NCBI GenBank assembly: GCA_947561585.1
Contig: CANNZV010001030.1
Span: 1 to 64,000, forward strand
Reading direction: 5' to 3'
DNA: 64,000 nucleotides
From: Caprella mutica
Lineage: Eukaryota > Arthropoda > Malacostraca > Amphipoda > Caprellidae
In this document: positions 43,369-53,232 of the stretch, one piece after another
How positions within the stretch are numbered: position 1 is the stretch's first letter
Layout of the letters: the number at the start of each line of letters is the position of its first letter
Notes under the pieces: generated by a model
Databases searched by the model: none
Told to the model about the DNA's origin: nothing
Seen by the model: the letters and a program-made list of their open reading frames with translations, nothing else
Position numbers and translations under genes: made by a program

Positions 43369-44724
43369 GTTAATTATTTCAATATTTCATAATATACTGT
43401 ATATAATATACTGTATATTATATAATATACTGTAAATTTCATATAACTGTTATCTGGATCTAAGATTGAGATTGTAGAAATGTTGGACCGAATTCTTGTT
43501 TCGTCTCTGTGCAGCTTGTTCGAATAGGTGCCTATGATCTATTCATTCCTTCTGGAGATGGTACGCGTGTTTCTATTCATTTTGGAATGCTCTAGAGATA
43601 TGTACATATATCAAAACATATAGATATATACTTTTAATAGAAGGTACAATGTGAATACATGAAATGGGTAGGGCTATGACGCAGAAGCGTAATACATAGC
43701 TAGATAAAGTTTGAGGGGACCATCCCCTAAAGAAAAAAAGTTTATTAACTAATAAACATATATGAAATAAGGCAACAACTCATAAAGTTTTGAGCTAGAT
43801 ACATGAGACCATGGTTTCATTTCGTTCAGAATTTAGTTGTCCACCAAGTTACAGAGCTACTTTTTCAAATTCGTCTAAGAAAAATTGTAAATTAATTTTT
43901 TCCAATTTTTCTTCAACAACACTGATTTTTTTGTTATATCTCCTTATACTTCCTCACATATTGAGAAATTTGAAAAAGCCTGTCTGAAACTTAGTGAGCA
44001 AAATTCATTTATGAAGAAAATTAAACAAACCACATGTCTCTAGCTCTAAAACTGTAGGAGTTGATGCCTTTTGCAGTCGAAAAAAAATGAACTTCTCAGG
44101 AGAGCCATATATTGAAATTTTTAGGAAAAAAATTGTCTGACTGAAATAATTCTTGTTCCATAAATTAGCGTGGAGAGTCTTGTTTGGGTGTTGTGTCCTC
44201 TTTTTAATGTGAGATCCAAATAAACCCTCAATACCAGTGCTGACAGGTCTGTTGACAGACCTGACAGGTATAATTTACAATATTGTCCATCCTTTTTTTG
44301 AATCACTTCTAGATTAATTTCAGCTCTACTATTTTCACGCGTTATCCGAGAGACTATAAGACATCATTTCATGCAATGAAACAATTTATTCAATATTACG
44401 GAGTAGCAGTAAACAATAATCATTACCAATAAAAAACATAATTCGAGTCCCCTCCTCTCTATTTTTTATCTCTCTATTCATTAGAACTAAGGTTACTGAT
44501 TGTAGATTGTACTGTATTTATGATCTATTTTAAAGGTTCATCTAGACTAAAATTGTGATTTTTAGGAGGAAAAATGGAAATATCAAGAACACCTCAAATG
44601 AAACTGTATAAACTGTATTATGTTAATAAATTGAATAGAAATTCAACCTTATGTAAAATAAAATAGGAAATAACTTCAATAGAATAAAAAAATCCATTTA
44701 TCTGTACAATTGAAAATATAATAT
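43369..44724. other. 1.4-kb unique segment, no gene recognised
   Basis: Includes a TATAATATACTGTA palindromic microsatellite at 43388-43432 and a self-complementary CTGTTGACAG patch near 44250. A 61-residue minus-strand frame (44121-44306) is not distinctive. Confidence 0.4.
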
Positions 44725-44867
44725 TTAATTCTTAATTATCGATCAGTTACACATTTTCGGACATGATACCTTTTATTTTTACCAATAAAAATAAAAAAAT
44801 TATTATTATTTAATTTTTTTCTTACGTGTCCGAAAATGTAGAACTGATCGAAAATTAAGAACTTACC
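44725..44867. mobile_element. GGGTAAGTT-family MITE, copy J
   Basis: Left arm TTCTTAATTATCGATCAGTT, right arm GAACTGATCGAAAATTAAGA then ACTTACC and TA. AT-rich centre without a long palindrome. The left tip is lost. Confidence 0.78.
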
Positions 44868-45273
44868 TAATACAATTTTAACATAATTATACATGAAATA
44901 TATAATTTTCCCATAATATTAATTGACAGTTCCCATTCTCCATCTAACGAAGAGAGGAATTATCGCCTGTTGCTACACACTCACATCTCTGGCAAATGAA
45001 GCAGAAGCCACTTTGCAAATATTGGCAACGAAATTCGCCAAATAGTTTGGTGGATTTTTAGGCGATATCGCAGAGTTAATCAGAGCCTCTAATGCAGACT
45101 CTGATGAGATGAAACTATTCCGCGGATCTAAATTACCCAAACACATTCTAACAAACCTAATGCTAAAAGTTAAAGCAAATCAAGTGGAGTAGCTTTAGAT
45201 GTGACGCCTCGAACTAATTTATTGGCTGAAATTAGCGGGCTATTGTTTAATAATTTAAGATTTAATTAATGCA
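44868..45273. other. unique segment
   Basis: 44940-45240 is less AT-rich; frames are short and no family is recognised. Confidence 0.4.
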
Positions 45274-45530
45274 GTGTTTAACGACTGTTTCGGAACCAAA
45301 GGTCATGTCTAGGGTTGTGACAATATGCGTTTAAAATCATAGATCCTGAAAATATTATGGACGGAGTGAATTAAAGAGTATTGAATCGTTCTACACCACC
45401 GGTATATAGTACTCGATACCATTTGATATTCTTAATAACTATGACTTTAAACACATATTGTCACAACCCTAGTGATGAGGTAAAAATGAATGGAATACAA
45501 GGGACTGGAAGAAGCAGCCACATAGGTAAG
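45274..45530 (+). mobile_element. SINE-like repeat, copy 4, split by a MITE
   Basis: Left piece GTTTAACGACTGTTTCGGAA through AAAGGTCATGTC and right piece AATACAAGGGACTGGAAGAAG flank the MITE at 45312-45469. Joining the two pieces in mind gives the same order as 10084-10170, so the SINE-like repeat is older than the MITE insertion. Confidence 0.75.
45312..45469. mobile_element. GGGTTGTGACAATATGCG MITE, copy 2
   Basis: TA at 45310-45311 and 45470-45471. Ends GGGTTGTGACAATATGCGTT and CACATATTGTCACAACCC. Shorter than copy 1 by a deletion in the right arm. Confidence 0.9.
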
Positions 45531-45954
45531 TGAATTAATTAATTCAACATATATAGTTATATCTTAACAATTAAATATAAACTCTTAAATTAACTATATC
45601 AACCTTCCTATAGGTTATTGAAGATAAAAATTATGAATGAAGATTGTCGAAATTATGATATTTTACCATAAAAATACAATTCATATTACTTTAATATTTA
45701 TAAATATATTTATTAAATATTATATTCATTATTTAATTATATTTCAAAATTCATTGACAGAAAAATAATTACAAATTACTTTTTTTGTTTGATAAATTTG
45801 TTGCAATTGTACACTGTACATTGATAATTCACACGAATTAAAATATATCAAATCACCAATGATAAATATCTAAATATGATATACTAATAAATAAATCAGT
45901 AGAAATCATAATAAAGAAATTTTCAACACTTCCAAATTAGATTTCCAACCTAGT
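45531..45954. other. AT-rich spacer
   Basis: TGATATTTTACCATAAAAATAC at 45657 resembles a block of the old repeat at 16090-16380; otherwise nothing. Confidence 0.45.
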
Positions 45955-46426
45955 AAAATGGTATCATAGATACGTAGAAATGGTATCATAGATACGTAGA
46001 AATGGTATCATAGATACGTAGAAATAGTATCATAGATAAGGAAAAATGGTATCATAGATACGTAGAAATGGTATCATAGATACGTAGAAATAGTATCATA
46101 GATACGTAGAAATGGTATCATAGATACGTAGAAATAGTATCATAGATACGTAGAAATAGTATCATAGAAACGTAGAAATGGTATCATTGATACGTAGAAA
46201 TAGTATCATAGATACGTAGAAATGGTATCATAGATACGTAGAAATGGTATCATAGATACGTAAAAATAGTATTATAGATACGTAGGAATGGTATCATAGA
46301 TACGTAAAAATAGTATCATAGATACTTAGAAATTGTATCATAGATACGTAGAAATGGTATCATAGACACGTAGAAATAGTATCATAGATAAGGAAAAATG
46401 GTATCATAGATACTCATCCATTTTCA
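45955..46426. repeat. 22-bp array (GGTATCATAGATACGTAGAA)
   Basis: About 21 units. GGTATCATAGATACG is itself nearly palindromic and matches 13 of 15 bases of the half-core GGTATCATGGATACC found in MITE centres; the following GAAAT also resembles the AAAAT flank. Confidence 0.95.
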
Positions 46427-47534
46427 AATTCTGACCAGTACTCATGGACGATTGAAAAAAAACTTTTATGTTATCGTGAAAAAAATATTCTTCAACTATA
46501 ATTCAGAATGAAGAAAAATGATAAAAGCTTTAAATCAATTTTGTAGTTCACAATGGTACCGATACCTCTTTCTAAGTACCAGAATGTGCTAATTGTTTCC
46601 ATACTCACTGTTTTTAGGAATAGTGTTGTACGAGGAATACCTTTGCTGTCCTCTGCATATTTCGAAACCTGCTATCACTATTAGGATTAAGTGCATATCT
46701 ACATTAATTAAATGCATTGTCTTTTTTTAAATGTTGCAACATTGAAGTCCTAAGTCACATATAACATTCTAGCAGTCATTAACACATCATTTCAAACTGT
46801 CGGATTCGACAAGGTTTGTTCTGAGTGAGGTTTCAGACACGTGCTGGTGTCGAAACACAAAGTTGAGTCGAAAGGGAGCACGTATATCCGACCACAGATG
46901 ACGCGGAGGAATCACTGAAGAGCTATTCTGAATCTCAGTCGACCCTCGGCCACTCGCTAGCTCCTCCCACCGACCTGCTTAGCCACGCCCACTCAGAGTA
47001 AAACTTGTAAAGAAAGTTTAGGCTGACAGGTTGGAGTGAAATTCTTCTGCTTCAACGATTGATCAAAATGATCATTTCTTATGAATTGGCTTTGTGGCAA
47101 AATATGACAGCTGGTTAGGAAATGGAGCTTTCTTGTCGGATGGTAAAATACGATTTAGGTTCAATCTTTTGTAAGACTTTAATTGCCGTGACATGAGCTT
47201 TTCAAAGTTATTCAAACGAATGACTACTGTTATAATAAGCCTTTTGTCTGAAGGGTAAAATCTTTCCCTGAAAGTATTATATATAATGGGGGCAGCTCGG
47301 AATGATGGCATATGATAATTAAAATTATAATGTAAGATTACTTCTAAGTTAATTTTATACGAATTCATTTATATTGATCATTGAATCGATAAATATCAAG
47401 TATTCATGATAAGAAATTGTACAAAACTCAATCTACCCAACAATTAATAAATCTTCAAACTTGAACCAACATGAAATTAAACACAAATTTGAATATTTTT
47501 TATTAAATTTTAGCGCACATCGTATAATAATTTA
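46427..47534. other. 1.1-kb unique segment with a GC-rich patch
   Basis: 46800-47000 is the most G+C-rich non-repetitive part of this region, with CACGTG, CTCCTCCCACC and CCACGCCC words that would suit a promoter, but no gene follows that I can recognise. A 98-residue minus-strand frame (47072-47368) reads SDKRLIITVVIRLNNFEK in part; unrecognised. Confidence 0.35.
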
Positions 47535-47775
47535 CTAAGCAGCTGGTTTTGAAGTGACTTTAGTCACACTAGGCGGCTGGTTCTAAAGTGGGTTTAGTCG
47601 CACTAGGCGGCTGGTTTTAAAGTGGCTTTGGTTTGTACTAGGTTTCTGGTTTAAAGTGGCTTCGGTCGCACTAGGCGGCTGGTTAAAGTAGCTTTGGTCG
47701 CACTAGGCTTCTGTTTTAAAGTGGCTTTGGTCGCTCTAGGCGGCTGATTTAAAGTGGCTTTGGTCGCTCTAGCCA
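47535..47775. repeat. about 33-bp repeat (GTCGCACTAGGCGGCTGG), seven units
   Basis: Units contain TTTAAAGTGGCTTTGGTCGC and ACTAGGCGGCTGG, with lengths from 31 to 34. More diverged than most arrays here. Confidence 0.9.
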
Positions 47776-47974
47776 GAGTGCACTGTATCCAGTCTACCGT
47801 TGCCCCGCCCTCTTCGTATCCCCTCAAACTGACCACGCCTGTCCTTATGTCCTACGAACAAAACTATCACTCCTTTATTTCAATGCAGTTACTATCTCAT
47901 AAAAAAGTTGCAACAGGGTTTTTTCAAGTTATTGGATGGATATGAAATAAATAATAAAATGATGTAATATTTAT

Positions 47975-48019
47975 TATATGTTTGATAATGTAGAACCGTC
48001 CGATAACTCGGAACTTAAC
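47975..48019. mobile_element. solo right end of GGGTAAGTT family
   Basis: TTGATAATGTAGAACCGTCC and CGATAACTCGGAACTTAACC; no left arm. Confidence 0.65.
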
Positions 48020-48199
48020 CTCGTATTTTTTTCTGGTGGAATAAAAAGAAAAGGTATTTCGCAATATAAACCGTGAAATAGTAATTATGAGCATAAATAA
48101 TTGCTTATGTATATACATGAGAAAGTTCATGACATGCAACTCATAACAGGTGCAATAAGAGTTAAGCTTGGTAACTTTAAACTCAGAGTTATAAAGTAT

Positions 48200-48425
48200 T
48201 GGTTACTTTATAACTCAGGGACACTTCATAACTCAGGGACACTTCATAACTCAGGGACACTTCATAACTCAGGGACACTTCATAACTCATGGACACTTCA
48301 TAACTCATGGACACTTCATAACTCAGGGACACTTCATAACTCATGGACACTTCATAACTCAGGGACACTTCATAACTCAGGGACACTTCATAACTCAGGG
48401 ACACTTCATAACTCAGGGACACTGA
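48200..48425. repeat. 18-bp array (CATAACTCAGGGACACTT)
   Basis: About 12 units at exact 18-bp spacing, a few with CTCATGG in place of CTCAGGG. Open frames on both strands (HNSGTL and SLSYEV repeats) are artefacts. Scattered extra CATAACTCAGG units occur at 48505-48568, beyond a 75-bp gap. Confidence 0.95.
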
Positions 48426-48568
48426 TAGTTTTCTATGAATTAAAAGATAACTAGTAAGAAAATTATGACGTATATCATTTTCTAAATTTGAACATAGAAA
48501 ATACTTCATAAATCAGGTGCATTTCATAACTCAGGTCCTTCATAACTCGAGTACTTCATAACTCAGGA

Positions 48569-48850
48569 GTTAAGCTTGGTAACTTTAAAGATCTAATGTA
48601 AAATTTTCATTCGAGGATAATTCTCCCATTTGAATAGACTCTGTACAAAAACAATAAGATTTTACATATGAAATTTATAGCTACAAGGGTTTGACTTAAC
48701 TGGATGATGCGATGCGGAAAATTTGAATCTGATAGTAATTTAAAGTTTCTGAAATATATCTTGTAAACCTTTAAAACAAACACAAATTGAGAAAATAAAC
48801 GATGGAAATTATATCCTAAGTATTTGAAACAAAAATATTCTTCGCTCTTA
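48569..48850. other. AT-rich spacer
   Basis: GTTAAGCTTGGTAACTTTAA at 48569 repeats the sequence at 48162, i.e. the left flank of the array recurs on its right. Nothing else. Confidence 0.5.
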
Positions 48851-49064
48851 GGGTAAGTTACGAATTATCGGTCAGTTCTACATCTTCGGACATATAAGAA
48901 AAAACAATATAAAAATTGTTATTATTACACAGTGCTATCTAATACTTCTGCAAACCCGGGTTTGCAGAAGTATTAGATAGCACTGTGTAATAATAACAAT
49001 TTTTATATTGTTTTTTCTTATATGACCGAAGATGTAGCACTGACCGATAATTCATAACTTACCC
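48851..49064. mobile_element. GGGTAAGTT-family MITE, copy K, 214-bp near-perfect palindrome
   Basis: TA at 48849-48850 and 49065-49066. The two 107-bp arms meet with no spacer at AAACCCGGGTTT (centre 48957/48958). I count three mismatches, all in the outer 45 bp; the inner 60 or so bases per arm are perfect. The centre (CACAGTGCTATCTAATACTT) is unlike that of any other copy. Confidence 0.95.
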
Positions 49065-49066
49065 TA

Positions 49067-49603
49067 ACCTTTACGTCATTTTTTTTTTATTTTTAACTGT
49101 GAACACTTCAATTCTATGTCTAATTATTTTTTTAATTGATCACGATGGAAATTCTCAAATAGACGTAGATAAGACGATGTTCTTATTGGTAAGTTAAAAA
49201 ACATTTATGAAAATTATTGTGCAGGTGAAATAATTACAACAAAATAAATGTGTTTATTTTTATTAATTGATTTATCATAAAATTTATATATTTAATTTAC
49301 CTTGATAAAATTTAATGAATTTCGAATAAAAAGCCAACACTGTGAACAAAGTACCAACAATAATATAATTTACATAATTTAGTTTAATCAAATTGAAATA
49401 ATAACATTGATTTGAATTAAATTAAAATTAAAGATAATCCTATTAAATTCTTATATTAAAAAAAATATATAATTTGTTTGGAGAACATATATATATTTAA
49501 TAGGGAAACTGAGTACCAAAAAAAAATAGCAATCTACTTTGATATTCAATAGGAGGGGCCATTGAATTTACTATTAACTGTGATGCCATTGATAATATAT
49601 GAT
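49067..49603. other. AT-rich spacer
   Basis: Nothing recognised. Confidence 0.5.
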
Positions 49604-49605
49604 TA

Positions 49606-49780
49606 GGGTTGTGATAATATGCTTTAAAAAACATAGATCCTGAAAATATTATAGACGGATTGAATTAAAGACTATTTAATCGTTCTACACCAGTGGTATA
49701 TAGTATTCGATACCATTTCATTTCGTTTCGTCTATGATATTCTTAAGATCTATGATTTTAAACGCATAGTGTCACAAACT
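49606..49780. mobile_element. GGGTTGTGACAATATGCG MITE, copy 3
   Basis: TA at 49604-49605; left end GGGTTGTGATAATATGC. The right arm GATTTTAAACGCATAGTGTC ends CACAAACTGG in place of CACAACCC, so the last bases are mutated or lost. Confidence 0.85.
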
Positions 49781-49999
49781 GGCCTATATATGACGCAGTT
49801 GGTGGAGGAAGGCCTAAGCCACAACCTAAAATATGAAGTATTTGATGGAATTACCATACAGAGTATTTTTATTGTCTCATCCGTATTTTATGCAAAGATA
49901 GGTAAAAGTATCTCAATAGTCCTTTATACAGCTCAGTAAACCTCCAAAATATTATCTACAAACTTTGAATGCTTCTCCTGAACAATTTCAAAGTGTGGC
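49781..49999. other. short unique spacer
   Basis: Nothing recognised. Confidence 0.5.
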
Positions 50000-50345
50000 A
50001 TGCGGCTATTCTAGCGATCATCGTTCAGCAATCACCAGCCAGCGTTTATCCTTGAGCACTACTTCAATTCTATTCCTATGGGACTCTTTTGCAACTAGTG
50101 ATTATCGCTTAGCTCTATTTCCATGTATTCCTATTGCTGGGCGATCATCGCGTCATATGCTTTAAGCTACGTTTTGTATGCAGCGATTATCGCTCAGCGA
50201 CGATCGTCAAGCAATAGGAATACATTGCATTATAGCTCGGCGGTAATCGCTAGTTGCAAAACAGCTCCATAGGAATAGTATTGAACTAGTGTTCGGCGAT
50301 AATAGCTAGGCGATGATCGCAATTAACAATCGCTGCATGCAAAAC
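50000..50345. mobile_element. foldback element rich in GCGATNATCGC boxes
   Basis: The left arm (about 50070-50155, CTATTCCTATGGGACTCTTT, TTGCAACTAGTGATTATCGC) and the right arm (about 50195-50280, GCAATAGGAATACATTGCAT, AGCTCCATAGGAATAG) are inverted at roughly 85 percent. At least eight GCGAT(T/C/G/A)ATCGC-like palindromes are spread over both arms. A 66-residue plus frame is spurious. Single copy in the window. Confidence 0.75.
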
Positions 50346-50485
50346 GTACCTTTATTATATATGTTTTAAATCTGTATTCCCTTATAAAGTTTATATACAT
50401 TTTTCTGAACATGTGTTGTATTTTTAGTGTGGCTTATTCTTATTCCCTTTGGCTCATATTAGATGATTTGACCTGATGTACACTA

Positions 50486-50740
50486 GGGTAAGTTACGAAT
50501 TATCGGTCAGTTTCACATCTTCGGTCATATAAGAAAAAACTGTATAGGAATTATAATTTTATTTTTTTTCGTTCTTTTGGGGTAAATAATCGCAGTGCGT
50601 GCAGGTATCATGAATACCAATAAAATAACAATTATAATATATTTTTTTCTTATATGACCGAAGATGTGAAACTGACCGATAAATCGTAAGTTACTCTATG
50701 ACCGAAGATGTGTTACTGACCGATAATTCGTAAGTTCCCC
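50486..50740. mobile_element. GGGTAAGTT-family MITE, copy L, right end duplicated
   Basis: TA at 50484-50485 and 50741-50742. Left end GGGTAAGTTACGAATTATCG. The right terminus occurs twice in tandem: GATAAATCGTAAGTTACTC at about 50676 and GATAATTCGTAAGTTCCCC at 50722, each preceded by TATGACCGAAGATGTG. The centre has half of the GGTATCCATGATACC core (GCAGGTATCATGAATACCAA). Confidence 0.88.
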
Positions 50741-51562
50741 TACAGAAGGCGTTAGGCAGCGTGTGCTTGTTTTCTTGTTCCCGATGGCAGTCATGAGACT
50801 CAATGTCGTAAAGTGCGTCGTTATCGGGACCTACGAAATGGACTTGCCGCTCGGGGAATGTTTAAATTACTTGCCCCGAGTAAAGAAAAACAATAAAATC
50901 CTTTTGGAGAAGGAAAACAACTGGAAATAACAATGGCTGGTGTGAACTTTCATTTCCTTTCCCAATCATTCTGCACCCATTTTATTTACTATTAAAACTT
51001 CAAATTGGAATGAAATGAAGTAGGTATATTTTACTATTATTACTTCAAACCTTCTTCAGCTGATTTATTGCGCCAAAACTATCAAGTGTATTTCTTTAGG
51101 TTGTATTACTTGCTGTGTCAATATATTGGAAATTATATCTCTATTTTTATTTATAGATATTAGACAGTTACAATCGAGTGCCTGAAATATGTTCCAGATT
51201 TTGAAACTTTAGGTAAAAATTCAGTTCTAGAAATTTATGTAATTTTTTAAATCGGTTATTTTTCCTCAAAATTGTAAAATAAAATTCATGAAAATCTTTC
51301 ATGAAAGATCCTAATTTTTTGCATTACTAGATACAAATTGACAATTTAATAACACTATTAATGATAAAATCCATATATCGAAATTTATTTTAAAAAAGTA
51401 GATAGTCTTTGAATTGTTTGCCTTTTAAAACACTTAACACAACAAATAAAACTTACAGACACGATGGCCGATCAATTCTACATACAAATAAGTAGAATCA
51501 AATACCATATCAAAATGCTAAGTCTTTTTTCACCATTTCAGATCCATTTGGAATGTACGGAG
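50741..51562. other. unique AT-rich segment
   Basis: 50745-50880 is less AT-rich; no open frame or repeat supported. Confidence 0.45.
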
Positions 51563-51875
51563 CATAGTAAATAAATAGTATACCTATCAAGTACAATATT
51601 GGAACATCCAAAAATATTCTGAGTGACGTCACACAGAATATTTTCCATTTGGTTTTAAATAAAAATTGAACTATGATTTAGTTAAATGTGCATTAAGAAG
51701 GAAATCAACTTACATAAAATTGTTTTTATTACATTTTACACTCTATTCACATAATACTTAAAATATTTGACAGTACTCTGTGTGACGTCATTTGTTTACA
51801 TCGTTTCTGAAGAACGGATCAAGTTCACCGTCAATGAATTCGAGACTTAGGATACTACTCTATTTATTTACTATG
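51563..51875. mobile_element. CATAGTAAATAAATAG element, copy 3, intact, inverse orientation
   Basis: 313 bp between CATAGTAAATAAATAG and CTATTTATTTACTATG. TGACGTCA at 51624-51631 and 51783-51790, one near each end. It contains the single, unduplicated GGAACATCC / ACAATATTGGAAC site that is the target of the hAT insertion in copy 2. No protein. Confidence 0.88.
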
Positions 51876-52068
51876 GTACAGAGAACAGGTCGAATCCATT
51901 CCAGTGGTGAGTTACCTCTAACTTCATACACTTTCCATTACTGAAACTGTTTCAATTCGGAAATATTGGACCAAAGTTTGAGACTGGTACTGTGTATTGT
52001 AATGAATTATTATAAGATTGACTTTCATTTTGTTAAACTGAGGCAAAGTTACCCCTCAGATTGTACTA
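51876..52068. other. short spacer
   Basis: Nothing recognised. Confidence 0.5.
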
Positions 52069-52280
52069 CAGTAGAACTCCTCTATAATGAACTCCGGTAT
52101 AGTGAACGTACAGTCCTGAGTTACTACCCTGTATGTGTATAGTGAACAAATTTTCTTTTGTCCGCCATAAATGGCTATTAGTTTCCTAAAACTGACGGCC
52201 ATTCATGGCAGACTAAAGAAAATTGGTTCACTATAGCGGCTACTTCCTTACTTTACATTCACTATAGAGGAGATCAACTG
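52069..52280. mobile_element. pogo/Tigger-like MITE, 212 bp
   Basis: TA precedes CAGTAGAACTCCTCTATAAT; the right end is CACTATAGAGGAGATCAACT then G. CAGTAGAACYYC-type ends with a CTCTATAATGAAC motif are characteristic of pogo/Tigger elements. The interior has an inverted CTGACGGCCATTCATGGCAG / TTTGTCCGCCATAAATGGC pair. A diverged relative is at 24555-24808. Confidence 0.85.
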
Positions 52281-52520
52281 CATTCAAATTTAAAATCGTT
52301 GTTTGAACTCCGACTGGTCTATTTTCCGACTGGGAGTTACGGTTTGAATTTTATTGATAAATTCTTCAGTTTACAACGCATACAAAAACTATGAATTATC
52401 CCAACAAATCAACTCTGAATAGAGCAATTCTATATTTGATGAATTACGCATGTTTATTATATAAAGGAACGTCGTAGCATTCGGACACTCTCACACACCC
52501 ACTTTCCGAGTACTGTGGGG
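52281..52520. other. spacer
   Basis: Ends with the CCACTTTCCGAGTACTGTGG word (about 52499), shared with 13459, 19436 and 20471. Confidence 0.45.
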
Positions 52521-52542
52521 CTAGTTGAGTATCCATTTCCAA

Positions 52543-52612
52543 ATTCCCAGGCAAGAAGGATTTATTCGTGGGGTATTGAGGGAATATCCCAGGACTAAAT
52601 CTCCCTTGCCTG
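52543..52612. mobile_element. ATATCCCAGGCAAG foldback element, copy 2, diverged
   Basis: TTCCCAGGCAAGAAGGATTT and ATTCGTGGGGTATT, then ATATCCCAGGACTAAATC and CCCTTGCCTGG. Same plan as 6432-6508 with more changes, and it abuts a possible exon. Confidence 0.65.
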
Positions 52613-52798
52613 GTCTCTCCTCTGCCGTCATAGAGATGTCTGGACAATGGCCAGACTGCAGAAGCTGGCATTGGTTAATACTCTTGTTTATTGACTCAGA
52701 ACTGAGCAACATGAGGTCTAACTTGGAATTGAAGTCTTTGTTCCTCAACTCCATTGCAAAGTTATCCTCCTCTAACTTCTTGGGGTCAGACATACTCT
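52600..52798 (-). other. possible 5-prime coding exon, unrecognised
   Basis: On the minus strand an ATG at 52798 opens MSDPKKLEEDNFAMELRN, continuing DFNSKLDLMLLSSESINK and a CQLLQSGHCPDISM part; the frame is open to 52521 but from about 52612 it runs into the foldback element. The amino-acid mix (D, E, K, L, S, N) is more protein-like than any other frame in the window and suggests a short helix. A longer frame with the same reading starts at 52835. No family recognised and no obvious GT donor before the foldback. The plus strand is also open, which weakens the case. Confidence 0.3.
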
Positions 52799-52904
52799 GC
52801 TGTGAACGACTGTGTGTACAGTACATGCTGTACATACAGAACTAACCCAAAACTGAAATGAAGACAAGTTTTTTTAGTATCAATTACTTTTATATCTGTA
52901 CCTG

Positions 52905-53232
52905 ATAGTACCTATTACTCTCCATCTCTCTCAGTGATAGTACTTATCACACTGAGTGATAGTACTATCACATCAGTCTCTCTCACTGATAGTACCTATC
53001 ATTCCTTCTATCTCTCTCAGTGATTGTACTATCACATTGATCTCTCTCACTGATAGTACCTATCACTCCCTGTATCTCTCTCATTGATAGTACCTATCAG
53101 TCGCCAAATATTTCACTGAAAGTACCTATCACATCAATCTCATTGATAGTACTATCACTCCTTACCTCTCTCACTGATAGTACTATCACCCCCTATATCT
53201 CCCAGTGATAGTACTATCACATCAATCTCACG
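52905..53232. repeat. irregular repeat with TGATAGTACTATCA palindromes
   Basis: About 12 units built from CTCTCTCACTGATAGTACC and TATCACTCC, 20-35 bp apart. TGATAGTACTATCA is a perfect palindrome occurring several times. Confidence 0.85.

Noticed and set aside
49965..50165. 66-residue plus-strand frame
   Set aside because: Lies within a foldback element and depends on its inverted-repeat sequence.
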